Positions 38,595 to 59,513 are shown, counted from the first letter of the stretch. The stretch: 64,000 nt of DNA from Ascidia mentula (GCA_947561715.1 OX387200.1:13146501-13210500); one strand, 5' to 3'. Notes: generated by a model not told the origin, from the letters alone. Numbers and translations: made by a program.

Positions 38595-40527
38595 CAAAAC
38601 TTGTGTCATTAAAAATGTTGTTTTGAATGACAAACTGCGGTTTAACACCCTGATGGTTTAAGCAGAGGTTTCACCGCAAACAACCGCCATGCATCTGAAC
38701 TGGAAACAAAAAAAGACGGAATGTGGTTTTTTACTTCATACTTTGACTCAAATCGTTAGTCAACATTGTTTCATTTATTTTATTGGCGTAAATTGTTGTT
38801 GTCTTTGTTTCTTTTTGTTGCCCTTGTTGGTGACGTACTTGTCGCCTCATTATTTAACAAGCGTTGTGTGAGTGATCATAATATTCCTTACCATCTCTGC
38901 TTTTATTTGCTGTAATTTCAACAAATGCTGCTCATAAAGACGACGCCTTGTTTTACAATTTGTAGCACGTGTCGGCCCATTTGGAATAATTTATAAAAAG
39001 GATAATTCGTACTACACATACATAATATCGATAATTACACGCTTTATTCAAGCTGGTTTTGCCGGGGCGATATACTGATTCCATATTTGCTTCTTTTGCT
39101 CTTCGTGTCCTTATAATCTTGCAACTGGACCTATTTGAATGAATCGACTGCAAGATGCAAATTTGTTCGTTTGAACAATTGATTTAATGTCACCATTATA
39201 AAGACGATTCCACTTTGCTTGTTTTTATATACGTTGCAAAACACAACATAAATATTTTTAATTTGCTCCCAAACAAAATCAGATGTGCAATATGTTACTG
39301 CTGATTGGCTTTTGTCAAGTGCTAAATTTACCATAAGTTGCTCAGACAGTATTGGATACAATTTTAAGATTCCCTAACTTATGGCAGTGTTGTGAAGTTT
39401 AGCGCTCTGTACGTTTGATGGGTTGTTTGTTCTTCGGAATAAATTAAATAATTATAGTCGTTTGATAATTTATTGATGGTTGTCAAGTGATAGTAGTCTA
39501 TGATCACGAAGCATGGCGCTTAGACTAGAAAGAGTCATTGGATGTTTTGTACAGATATATAAATTGCCTAATTTTGTCCAAAAGGCATATTAAAGCATAT
39601 TAAAAAACACTGACAATAACCTGTTAAACTTAAAGAACTTAACCATCGAAAAACATTCCGTTATTTTACTCGTTCTGAATATCCTGAATATTCCGATACG
39701 GCCGAATTGTAAGTTAGATATTTTTTAGCATTTGGCTGAATCTGAATTTTGACCACGAATCCTACAATCAATGATTTTCACCAAAATCTTAGCAACAGCT
39801 CTTGAAATCGTGCATTTTTTTGCCGTTAAAATTTATGCACGAAGATCGAACTGCACGAAAAACAATTCAGCGCAACAACGACATTAGAATACAATTATGT
39901 CGCTTCAGCGATAATACAACTGGTGCTTATTTTTTTTTGTAATTTTTTTTGACCATTATGTATGTTTTTAACGTCTTTGAAAATTCGGATTGGGTCCGGA
40001 TTCGACCGAATATTGTCTACAGGTTTCATTTTTCCGTGGTCAAGATCATAGAATGATAAAATAATGCTGTATTGTGAAAAATATCAGTTATCTTTCAATA
40101 CCTGTGTTTCTTAGTTTGGAAGCTGTCTGTGATTACCGGTGTGCTGAACGTAACCCTACACAAACAACGCAACAGTGTGGACCAAAAATCTTAAAATTTT
40201 TTTTTTTCTTGGTGTAGTGTTTCAGAGTTTAGATTACTATGACTTATAAACTGTTATTTCAAATGTTTTTTAATGTCATCAAGGTTTTGGCAGATAGATA
40301 GTTTTAGCTGACTGCAAGTATTGAAGAACACTTGACAGTGCTGCAAGCGCAAAATAGAAATATTATTTTTGCGAACAGCTGTCCTTGTGCCAATTGCCGT
40401 GATCTTTGGTTGTGCAGCAGCAACAAACATCTACGTCTGCAGGTAGCGGTGAAATCCAAAGCGAAAAAGTTTTTTTGCAGCCACACAGTATTTCTTGCAT
40501 ATGAAAAAGACAAATAATTGGTAAAGA
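38595..40527. other. Otx 3' UTR and Otx-PPIP5K intergenic region
   Basis: No gene was recognised. A possible Otx polyadenylation signal lies at 39438. Around 39690-40020, strings such as CGGCCGAATT and TTCGACCGAATATT recall the TTCGGCCGAA palindromes of the hAT MITE at 2665-3114, but no paired ends or target duplication could be found, so an element is not called. The last few hundred bases should hold the PPIP5K promoter. Confidence 0.5.
39438..39443 (+). terminator. Candidate Otx polyadenylation signal AATAAA
   Basis: An AATAAA hexamer about 840 bases after the Otx stop codon; a sequence match only. Confidence 0.35.
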
Positions 40528-43500
40528 ATGAGCGGAGAAACAGAAGACATGATGCAATCGAACATTGGGGAATCTGCAAAGGTAAAATTTGTGTCAATAG
40601 ATAGGCTAATTTCCAATGCAATGATTCCCAAACTTTTTCCACTTTTTAAGAAAAAACATTGGCGCTTAAACCATGTTTCATCACAAACATATGACCCTGG
40701 CAGAAGTAGTTGTGACACACTAAGACATTCTTTAACTGCAATTGTGTAAAGTTTTTTTTCTGTATAAAGTGTTGAAACCTTTTTTTTAATGAAGCATTAT
40801 TTACGATATAAAGTGTTGAAACCCTTTTATAGAGATACTTTAAACTGCCAAATTTTTACATGACAAAAACTGATAAAATTAGCTTAATGCAATACCATTT
40901 GTTGCAGGACCAGAAACAAATTATTGTGGGAATATGTGCAATGTCCAAGAAAACGAAATCCAAACCCATGCAAGAAATATTAAACAGACTTCATATGTTT
41001 GAGTACATTTCAATCAATATATTTGATGAATTGGTTATTTTAAACAAACCTGTCAGTGAATGGCCACATTGTGATTGTTTAATTTCCTTTCAGTCCACAG
41101 GTACTTTATTAAATGCTAAGTATCAGGTAGAGTGTAATAGCCATAAATAATAACTACAGCAGATATTTTTTTGGCAATTTATTTCTATCTAAATCCTTTT
41201 TCTTAAAGAACCATTTGTTTAACTGTGAGAGTAATGTTCATTTTGTAAATATAACTAAAAGCAGCAACAATGTTATATGCCCTTGTCTCTATATATTGTT
41301 GTCGTCCTTTCACCATTGGTGGTAAAACCTTTACCAGGCATTTTGAATAGATGTTAATCCTACGTTATAGGATTTCCACTACAAAAAGCAGTGGAATATA
41401 CTGAACTTAGACAGCCGTTTTTGATCAATGACCTTCAGACCCAGTTTAACTTGCAGGACAGACGTATTGTTTACAAAATTTTGCAACAAAATGGAATTGA
41501 AACACCTAGATATGCTGTATGTGACCGCAGTAAGGGTAAAGGTAAGTTAAGACAAAGATGTTGTGAAAAGATGAACAAACCTTTATTTGTTGTACAGGCT
41601 GTCACTTTGAAGAGTATGAGGATCACATTGTTGTGGGAAACGAAGTTTTTCACAAACCATTTGTAGAAAAACCAGTTGATGCTGAAGATCATAACATACA
41701 CATTTACTATCCATCCTCGGCTGGTGGAGGATGTCAGAAACTTTTTAGAAAGGTGGTCCTGGCTTTTTTGTTTTTAGCTTGAGGTTAAAGTTTGTGTCGT
41801 AGATAGGTTTAATTTCTTGTTTGACAATTCTTTACCACTAATTTTAGATTGGAAATCGTAGTAGTCAATACTCAACACAAAGCTGTGTGAGAAGAGCAGG
41901 TTCATATCTCTATGAAGATTTTATGCCAACTGATGGAACTGATGTCAAGGTATATTGTAATCTATTTTGAAACAGCTGTTACTTACTCATGATTGCATTT
42001 GTTTAACTAGGTTTATACTGTTGGGGCAGATTATGCTCATGCTGAAGCCAGAAAGTCTCCAGCACTTGATGGAAAAGTTGAAAGGGATAGTGATGGGAAG
42101 GAAGTTCGTTTTCCAGTCATATTGTCAGCTAAAGAAAAGCTGATTGCTAGGCAAGTCTGTCTAGCATTTAAGGTATTTAAAAAAAAAACAAAAAAACAGA
42201 ATGTTTGAGTATTAATTCAATTACTTTCATGCAGCAAACTGTTTGCGGGTTTGATTTTCTTCGAGCTCATGGAAAGTCATTTGTATGTGATGTTAATGGC
42301 TTCAGTTTTGTCAAAAATTCTATGAAATACTATGATGATTGTGCAAAAGTCCTGGGGTAAGATTGGAATTTGTTGTTTTATGTCAATTTAAAGCTGATTA
42401 CTAAATGTTTCTTTACTGGCTCTAAGCAATACTTAGAATACGAAATGTGGTTGCAATAATTAAACAAAATTTTGTAACCCCCAAAAATTGCCTTAGAAAT
42501 ATTATCATGCGTGATCTTGCTCCACAATTTCACATTCCCTGGTCTATTACTACGGATGCTGAGGATATTCCTATCGTCCCAACAACTTCAGGAACAATGT
42601 AAGTTTTAAATCATACAATTGCAATAGAGCCAATAGCATCTACTGAGCTGCCGAAAGGGCCACTATTTTAATCCTATTCACCCTGACTGTTTAACATTTG
42701 TACAATATTTTCTCATGTTAAGGATGGAGCTAAGATGTGTTATTGCTGTTGTTCGTCATGGTGACAGAACTCCAAAACAGAAAATGAAGATGGAAGTTCG
42801 GCATCAAAAGTGTGGGCATTTGTATATAACCCTGCATAAAATATTATTTATTGGTGTAGGCCAGGTGTTTGACTATGTTTGTATATGTCAGGGTTTGCAC
42901 AGTCTGCAAGATGTAACATTTTACCATTCTATTATTGATAATACCCACCATGGTTATTAAGGCTACATTTTTGTTACGATTGTCTGAGAAGAGAAAAGTT
43001 TTATATAAAACTGTTTTGGAATTTTACTATTAAAATTTTTTAGTTTAACCACCAACTTTTTAAAATTGTTAAGGTTTTTTGATTTATTTACAAAATATAA
43101 TGGACACAAAACCGGGAAACTTAAATTGAAGCGGCCAAAACAATTACAAGAAGTACTGGATATTGCAAGGAGTTTGTTGGCAGATCCAGAAACTCTAGTC
43201 AATGAAAAATTACACAAACTTGAACAGCTAAAAAATGTTTTGGAAATGTAAGTGTTTTGCTTTAATTAGTATGTAAAACTTTAGTAATTTACATGCATGG
43301 TGTTTCCCAGGTATGGTCACTTTTCTGGGATTAATCGCAAAGTTCAGTTTAAATGCATGACCACCCGAACAATGACTTCAAGTTCAGAAGATGGTAATCT
43401 GCTCACCAATAACTATAGCAGTTCTTTACCATGCTGAAAATGTGTGTGTTTTTTCAGACCTGCAGTGCTACGCTGGTCCATCACTCCTGCTCATTCTTAA

Positions 43501-46500
43501 ATGGGGTGGTGAATTAACTCCAGCTGGCAGAAAACAAGCTGAAGAATTGGGACAAGCATTTCGTTGTATGTACCCTGGGGGACAAGGTATATGTGCAACT
43601 TATATTACCTTCTGGTGTATGTTTGATAATGTTTTTATTTCATTGTATGGCTTTGGTTTCTTCTTCTTTTCTTCCCTGAATTGATTAGTGTATGGTGAAG
43701 TAAAAGGTATGTTCAATTTCTATAAATTTTCTTCTGTTATGCATTGTGGCTATCTTTCTTCACTACTTTCTCTCTGATCTTTACAAGAATATATTATAAA
43801 GTGTGGCTAACTTCATTGGGCCAAATAGGTGATTATGCTGGATTTCCTGGATGTGGTTTGTTGAGGTTGCACAGCACATACAGACATGATCTTAAAATTT
43901 ATGCTTCTGATGAAGGCAGAGTGCAAATGACTGCAGCAGCTTTTGCAAAAGTAAGTTTTGTTAAACTGACAAACTTCCTTTATGATAAAAACATTTTATT
44001 GCAGGGGTTGCTTGCTTTGGAAGGTGAACTTACTCCCATTCTTGTGCAAATGGTAAAAAGTGCAAATATGAATGGATTGTTGGATAATGAAGGTGACAAT
44101 CTCAGTGACTGTCAGCAAAAGTATGATGACTGAGCCATTTATTTTTTACCTCTCATTTTCCTTTTAGTTCAACTAACAGTGAAAGATTATTATTTTAATT
44201 CTGTTCTATTTTTCTATTGTTACTATACGTCTTTTCGACCTTTTTCTTTCTTACTTTTTAACTAGCCTTCTTCATCGAGATGAAGATAGCAATGATCTTG
44301 TTGGAAAAAAGCAGTCTTTGTATGTTTTTTTTTTTTTGAAGAAATTGTTTGACAACTGATTTGCATGTTCAACAACAAGCCAAATTTATCTGTGCTATTA
44401 CAAATTCATAATTGAGGGTTATTGTCTAGAACAGTATAGCAATTTCAAGTGGGCAATTTTTTCAAACTTTCTTTCAAATTAGCGAAGGATTATGACAATA
44501 ATTTAATTTTACATCTTTTTAAGTCTTTTCGGCTTTTGAAATTTTTTCATTTGAACAAAACCTATATCAATATGCTTGTATTTAGGGTTGGATATTGGAT
44601 ATGTCCAAAAGCATGGTCTTGTTTTTTACATAATGATAATTTTTTTTGATACTGTATGCTGCATGATACAAGTAGTTAATGGAATGAATTCTTTTGAATT
44701 CATTTTCAAGAAGTTATATTTCTAGTTTGCGGTTTTACACACCTTCAATAAAAAAAAGTATCATACAATTGTCCTCTTGTAATGATTTCTTGTTACTTCT
44801 TCAAACACTCAAGGGTTTTGGGGATGAAAAGACTGGCCTACAGTGCGAATAACTTGTCATGTTTGTTTGATTACCACATAAGGTTTTGTAATTATTTTCA
44901 AATGAATTTACAACTTTTGTTTTTTAGAGTAAAAGGAAAGCTGCAAGAATTGCTCAACAAACGTACCCCAATAACTGATGAAGATTTTAAGCAGGTACTA
45001 TGTCAATAACATCTTATTTACTAACAAAGGTGTACTTATTACCTGTATCTATTAATTTTATAGATTGTTCCACTTCAGTCGTCTTCAGTTTTGAAGGCCA
45101 TTCGTTTTGTTGGAAATCCACATGAAAAATGTGACAAAATATACAATAATATGAAATCATGGACAAGTCAGATAAAGAAACTTTTACAAGAGGATAAACC
45201 TGGTAAAAGCATAACACATATTAGTTTTAATGTAATTAATGTTTTATTTGTTTAGATGTAACCTTATACCACAACGAATCACTAGAAATAATGCTTCAAA
45301 GGTGGGCAAAGCTGGAAAGGGATTTTAAGACAAAGAGTGGTGCTTATGACATCAGTAAAATACCAGATATATATGATTGTATCAAGTAAGTACCTTTAAC
45401 GTAAGTCATTTTTGAGTGCAATTAGTGTAAAAGTAAGGGCTGACAAAGCAAAATGGAAAATTTATACACATTTGAACAGCGTGGAACAAATGGGTTGTTT
45501 TTGTTTTACTTATGTGGTTTAAACATGTAGTTGTAAACAATCTGCATTTTTTCGTTAGATATGACTTACAACACAATAGAAGCCTTGGCTTGGATAATTC
45601 AATCGACTTATATCGCAACTCAAAGGCACTAGCTGATGTTGTTATTCCACAGGTAAATGCAATTTTTTTTCACCCGTTCACATAACCTGTGGTAATCATA
45701 TTTGTGACAGGAGTATGGAATCACACGCAATGAAAAATTGGAAATAGCTTTGGGATATTGTGTTCCCCTACTGAGAAAAATGAGAGTTGATCTACAGAGA
45801 AACTTGGATGAAGATACATACAGACTTAACCCAAGGCACAATATAAACAGTAAAAGTAATGTCAAGGTCATTAACCTGGTTTGCTATTATCAGATATTCA
45901 AGGGGAGTGCTGTCACCAGGTCGTCATGTCCGAACTAGACTTTACTTCACCAGTGAAAGCCACATACACTCTTTGCTAACTGTGCTTCAATATGGAGGCT
46001 TATGCAATGTAAATTATTTTGTCTTGATGTTTCTTGCTTTAAATTTTTCCAAATGCCCTTATTCTTAAAGTGAGAAACTTAACATGAAGCTAAAATCCAA
46101 ACTGCTGTTGTACTAAACAATCAAAAACACAAAGTTTAAAACTTATTTGTAAAGTTGGTAATGTTGCACAATTTTAAATTAGGAAAAGAACGATTCGCAG
46201 TGGAAGGGAGCAATGGAATATTTGGATGCAGTTTCAGAACTCAACTATATGACCCAGGTTTTGTAACTTATATATTGGTGCAATTCTGTTTAAACACTTA
46301 CATGTTGTTGCAGATTGTCATTATGTTATACGAAGATCCAAATGAGGATCCACAGTCTGAGAAACGATTCCATATTGAACTTCACTTTAGTGCTGGTGCA
46401 AAAGGAAACCAACCAGAAGAAGATTTTCCGCAAGGAGGAGGTTTTCGCCCTGGTTCAAAACCACCAAGTCGTGCGGTATTTTGGATCTCTATTAAATATA

Positions 46501-48557
46501 CAATGAAGTGTAAAGTTGAAATGCTCCCTGTTTGTTAAACAGCATTCTCCTGTCACCATATCACCAGAGAGAAAAAAAGACGTCAATGACAATGTGAATA
46601 TTGAGGAAAAGGTATGTTTTTGGGGATTGTAAACTTGCGTGCATACAAAGCGATTTTTTAGATTGATTCCACTTAGATGTACTGATTTAGGACTTCTATA
46701 TATAGTCACGTTGCTCTTCTATTTTCAGCCGTTGCACAAAGTGCTTGCTAAGAAAGCAATTAGCAAGTTGGAGGAGGAAGTCCAGACAAATGATGAAGAA
46801 ATAGATTATTTAACAGATATGTTACACACAGCTGTGGTTTTGGCATCATTTAAGGCAGCACAACATATAACAAGTGTATGTAGTATTAATCAGGATTTAA
46901 GAGAGTGTGAAAAACATAGTGATGTTGCAGCCATAAAATTATCTTCTGAAGATAAGCTTAAGGATCAGGAGAGATGCCCTACCACACAACTGAAGGTTTG
47001 ATATTTTTCAAGAACAATGCACAATGTAGTTACAATAGTTCTACTATACCCACAGGACTCTTACAAGTAGAACTACCAGGTTGTGAAGTACTTTACATGA
47101 ACATTGCTTTTTATTACAATTGATATTCTGATCAAAAAGCAATGTGTGTTTTGTCTGAAATAGCCTTCAATGTCAGAGATTTTACTTGGTGAAGAAACGA
47201 ACAATATGTGGTGGTTTCTGTACCATCATAAAAATAAATATTGTAATATGCCTAATGATATGTTTATGTTTAAGTCCAGTGGAAAAAATTCTAGTCATTC
47301 TGTAACCTACATTTCACACACGTTTTATTAATCTAAGGGCCATGATTCCGATTCATCTGATGATGATGATTGTGTCATTAATGATGATGGGGGTGATGAT
47401 GAAGAAGATGATGTGATTAAAAACAGCTCGAGTGCCGTCAAGGCATTTTTGAGAATGAGCAAACCTCATCGTTCAGCTCCACCCCCTGCTGTTCACATTC
47501 GACCACATGTAAGGAAATTTTAAGTTGTGAACGATTTCGTCAAAACGTGTTTCTAATATTTTTTTTAACCATATGAATTTAATTCAATTTGAACACACAA
47601 TATTTTGTTATAGCTGTATGCTTGACACATCTGTGATAAATGAATGCAATTTCTTATTTGTTTCGTTTCAGGATCAAAGTCGAAAATTCAGTGCAAGAAC
47701 TTTACGCCCTTCTATGAATGACGACCATTATGCGTTAAACCCTCTCCGGCCATATGAATTTAAGGGTGGATTGGGTAAATATGATTTTAATCTGACAAAC
47801 TGATATACTTGTTGTGTTGCTGTTTACACCACAAATTAGGCAAATATCTTGTTAATTTAGATGGTTTGTTTCAGGATCTCGAAGCAAGTTGTTCAGTAAC
47901 CGGGTTCTTACAAGCGCATCTGCCAGTGCTCTAAACATCAACAAGAAAAAAAATGCCTCGCAGAAAACTGACAATGTTGATAGTAAATTTTTCTGTAGTC
48001 CCTTAATTGTTTTTACTTTTTCTAAATGTTCATTAAATATGCTTCAGACACATTTGATATTTCTTCCTCATCGATTCGCCCGCTTGAAACATTGCACAAT
48101 TCACTTTCCCTTAAGCAAATGAACGACTTCTTAGACAAAGTGATGAAGGTAAGTAGTAGGGTTGTGACAATCAGACACAAATTTTTACAACACTCTTGTG
48201 TTTGTGTTTACAGATGGAAATTGAAAACAACTCATTTGGCGAAATGTCAGCACCAGCAGTGCCTGAGCCCGTGTTTAACGCGTTTGTTCCGTTAAAAGTT
48301 CGTCCAAACAAATATGAAGCAGCATGTAATCTTGGCGAGGATTGTGGTATGTATAGGATTTTGTTTAGTTTTGTGCTTATCATTATGCGAATGACTAACG
48401 AATATTGTGAAATGTTAATAGCAATATTGTCGCTACAAGAGGAATTTACTGCGTTCGTATAAAGTTTGCGTTATGCAACTTCAACAATCGTCAGCTCCTT
48501 CTAATAAATTTGAATGTTTGCCACATATAACAATTAGTTGTATTTACAGGGAAGTGA
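40528..48557 (+). CDS. PPIP5K: Diphosphoinositol pentakisphosphate kinase (PPIP5K/VIP1), 30 coding exons, 1212 aa
   Basis: PPIP5K phosphorylates InsP6 and 5-InsP7 at position 1 to make inositol pyrophosphates; its second domain removes that phosphate. Coding exons: 40528-40581, 40908-41100, 41371-41541, 41598-41752, 41848-41949, 42011-42172, 42235-42356, 42497-42598, 42723-42809, 43074-43247, 43311-43393, 43458-43586, 43829-43950, 44005-44120, 44928-44994, 45064-45202, 45256-45385, 45559-45652, 45711-45835, 45894-46008, 46183-46257, 46314-46475, 46543-46611, 46729-46995, 47338-47508, 47672-47774, 47875-47982, 48048-48148, 48214-48346, 48550-48557. The N-terminal ATP-grasp kinase (about 19-350) shows [37 protein letters not shown] and [19 protein letters not shown]. 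The histidine-phosphatase domain starts with [10 protein letters not shown] at residue 365 and shows [16 protein letters not shown] and [14 protein letters not shown]. An acidic, low-complexity tail keeps [13 protein letters not shown]. Length matches human PPIP5K2. The last coding exon is only 8 bases, the least certain one. Confidence 0.96.
40763..40823. repeat. 17-bp direct repeat, two copies, in PPIP5K intron 1
   Basis: TATAAAGTGTTGAAACC occurs at 40763-40779 and 40807-40823, 44 bases apart, each followed by a T-rich run. It probably reflects a local duplication. Confidence 0.8.
43689..43706 (+). CDS. PPIP5K: Candidate 18-nt in-frame microexon of PPIP5K
   Basis: Between exons 12 and 13, the pyrimidine tract TTTCTTCTTCTTTTCTTCC leads to a TTAG acceptor at 43688. 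Eighteen bases later comes the donor GTATGT. The phase fits on both sides (phase 1), so inclusion adds six residues, reading V-Y-G-E-V-K, between GGQ and [10 protein letters not shown] of the phosphatase domain. The human proteins lack an insert here as far as I recall. It is therefore scored as an optional exon rather than part of the main product. Confidence 0.55.
44266..44319 (+). CDS. PPIP5K: Candidate 54-nt cassette exon of PPIP5K
   Basis: It lies between exons 14 and 15. A long pyrimidine tract (44231-44259) precedes the acceptor ACTAG, and the donor is GTATGT at 44320. The exon keeps phase 2 and adds about 18 residues with the core [17 protein letters not shown] between CQQ and KGKLQELLN in the phosphatase domain. 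It contains no stop. Skipping it also leaves the frame intact and gives a sequence closer to vertebrate PPIP5K, so alternative use is likely if it is real. Confidence 0.55.
45836..45893 (+). other. PPIP5K: 58-bp intron of PPIP5K with GC donor (GC-AG)
   Basis: The family alignment requires [12 protein letters not shown] across this site. Direct reading leaves the frame, and no GT donor of the right phase exists in the interval. A donor AAG|GCACAA with acceptor TATCAG restores the frame exactly and gives a 58-base intron. GC-AG introns are a known minority class. A one-base error in the sequence is the alternative. Confidence 0.6.
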
Positions 48558-48870
48558 TTCAATATCGGAACACAGACGATATGCAGTGGAAAGATATTTT
48601 AATATTGCAAACACTGTGATTTGATTTGGCCATCACATATATTTCGCCAGTACGAATAATTTGAGTGGTTTCTTGTTCAGACCTACTTGCCAAATGCTTT
48701 AATTTAAAATGCAGCATGGTTGCTTGCAAAACAACATTATTTAACAAAATGTTTGTGGTCAGTGAAGTGTGTTTGGACCTGTTTCCCTTTCTTGGATAGT
48801 TTATTAAGTTTCCTCAGAACTATTTGCGAGTGCAATTATAATCCCGGTTGTACCGAGACTTGTTGTTTTT

Positions 48871-48876
48871 AATAAA
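48871..48876 (+). terminator. Probable PPIP5K polyadenylation signal AATAAA
   Basis: An AATAAA hexamer lies 314 bases after the PPIP5K stop codon and is followed by a GT-containing stretch (GTGTCTTC) within 20 bases. Confidence 0.55.
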
Positions 48877-49014
48877 GCTTTAAAGTGTCTTCTTAAATGG
48901 CGCAGGGAGACAGTTGGGAGGGACACTCGGGCAACTATTATTCAACAAGCTTTGGCCTCCCACAGACTCATTGTGCCGAGCCTATGTCATTGCAGTATAC
49001 AAAAGGTTATGTAT

Positions 49015-49096
49015 TGGCAGCATTGGTCAAGCGCCCGACTTATATAGGCCTACTAAGAAAAATAACCTGAGGGATTCGTGCCCAGGGTTTGAACCC
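49015..49096 (+). mobile_element. tRNA-like sequence, probable degenerate SINE
   Basis: TGGCAGCATTGG at 49015-49026 resembles the internal A box of RNA polymerase III genes, and GGTTTGAACCC at 49086-49096 resembles the B box. The spacing is larger than in a normal tRNA and no clover-leaf could be drawn, so this is not a functional tRNA gene. A tract of A and T with C and T runs near 49259-49290 may mark its tail. Outer ends and target duplication were not found. Confidence 0.45.
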
Positions 49097-50956
49097 CGGT
49101 TGGGTGAAAAAAGTTTGTAAATAGTGTGCCTAGACTGGAAGCCCACTGACCACAGTTTACCCATTGAGCCGTATGAATTTGTGTGCCAGTTATGCGATAT
49201 TTTGCCCCTCTGGAAAACGAAAACTATCAGGTCGGAGAATCGGAATCACAAAAATAATTTAAAAAAAAAAATTTCCCCCCCTTTTTTTCTGCGGATGTCC
49301 ATCTAAGTCAATTGTATTTTTTGATGTATTTTACGGTGGAACGAAGAACGAAGAAACTCGTAATTTAGGCCACCCCTGTCTTTTTGTAGGAATTTCATCT
49401 GCCCAGACCAAAACATTAGCAACCTGTACAATTACGCAGTACGTTACCAACCATTTGAAATGCTGTTTTGCAAGAATAAGTGGTTATGAGGCGAAGTTCT
49501 TGGGTTTCTAACGTTTTTTCTGCAAAAAAAAATAACAAACCAAATTAATGAAAAATTTCGAACAAGTTAATTGAAAATGCACGAAATGGTAACACAGCCT
49601 ACAATGTACAGTGGTGGACAAACGCGGACTCAGTTTTACTTTTCTTTGCTTTAACATGTATAAAATCCGGGATTACCGTATTTCGCTTAGTTTATGGTGA
49701 CACGCGTAAAATTGATACAACTCGCTCGGCCTCAGCTCTCTTTTGTAATGGACTAGCGAATGACGTAACTTTAATTCGTTACAGCGAAGAATTCATGCGT
49801 CGGTCCAAGATAACATTTCCGGTTAGGTTGGCGAGCAGGTCTGTAAGGAAAATTGTAAAGAGTAGTGTTTTTCAATTTGTTTATGTAAAAATGCATCTAT
49901 ATTTATTCCGCATTGTTTGCTGATGTAATGATGTGACGTTTGTTTTTATCTTGTGTCAAAAAACTATGCTTTAGCAATTAAATATATTTCAAATATCATT
50001 GACACCAAATTTCAAAAAAATAGGATGAAGTGATTTGATGTCTGAAGTTTTTATTTAATCCAACTGATATATTTATTTGATACATTGTCTTCAAGCTGCA
50101 TTTATATCCATTTTAAAGTTCTAGCCGTTTTTGTTTAGCTACCATTGTACATCATGTAGGCTAAGGTATCCTGAATAAGTTATTATTTTCTTCTAACACA
50201 GTATATATAGGCTATTGTTTTGTATGCATGTGTTTCATCACAATTTAAAAAAAACACATTATGGCATTTATAGCAAAAACACAATTATATGTTTCTATCC
50301 TATTTCAAAAATCTCTCATTAAGAATAAACAAGGTGAAGGAAATGTTTTGGACGATAATGACATGTTGTTTATTATATACATAATGTCATTTTATTGGGG
50401 CTAATAACAATCTTATCTTCTTGTTATACGTACCCCATTGCAAACCAAATAACCCACCAGTGACGAGCTCCAGATTGTGAAGTTCATCATAATTTGCGCA
50501 GATTTATTTGAAGACTGTTTACTGTACAGACATTTCTTATATTAATGTACTAGTTAATTTCTTTTGTTTAGATTGCAGATAAAAAGAACATAAATTCTTT
50601 GTTTGTTTACTGGTGTTAATTAGATGTTTTTTGATTGTTAGCGAGTACATGTTTTATGTTCATTTTATTCGTTAAACTGTTTTTTTTCTGTATATAGTTG
50701 AAATATGTGGTTGTTTATGACTGTTGTGCACATTTGCCAATTTTTGCATCTTGGCAAATTTTGCCCATAGCTTCTAATTAAGAAGCAAAAAAGCATTACC
50801 TGACAAATCAAATTGATTTTGGAGGCCTGGAGATTTTGACAATCAATTGATTTGGATTTGTTAAATTGCCTTTCCGAAATTGCAAAGTTGTAATTAAATT
50901 GGTTAATTTAGTTTGTTTTATGTGTATATATAGAAGTTTCTTAATATTGGTGTAAG

Positions 50957-50986
50957 TATATATATATAAATGTATATATATATATA
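50957..50986. repeat. TA-rich microsatellite upstream of MARK
   Basis: Nearly uninterrupted TA dinucleotides of 30 bases, broken once by AAATG. Confidence 0.85.
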
Positions 50987-51222
50987 CAAGAATAATTTTG
51001 ATTCAAGTGCAGAAGTAGTGTTATAACTGACTATGGAAACATAAGGGAATATTTCTAGCTGCCATTCTATTAATAGTCTATTCAAACTTGTTAAAAAACA
51101 ATTTTCCTTTGTTATGCAGACATTAAGGTGTATTAACTCCACTCTGGTAAAAAATAACTTGAGATACCAGGTGGGACAACTTTGACGGAGTTTTGGAAAA
51201 ATGACATTTCTTTAATTTTGAC

Positions 51223-59513
<8,291 letters not shown>

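Larger units (their letters stand above)
48558..51222. other. PPIP5K 3' UTR and PPIP5K-MARK intergenic region
   Basis: No protein gene was recognised. It contains the PPIP5K polyadenylation signal, a tRNA-like SINE candidate near 49015-49096 and a TA-rich microsatellite. From 49900 onward it is strongly AT-rich. The MARK promoter should lie in the last part, but no core element could be assigned. Confidence 0.55.

Noticed and set aside
38239-38661. 140-codon frame overlapping Otx exon 4
   Set aside because: It is a shadow of the Otx C-terminal coding sequence in another frame.
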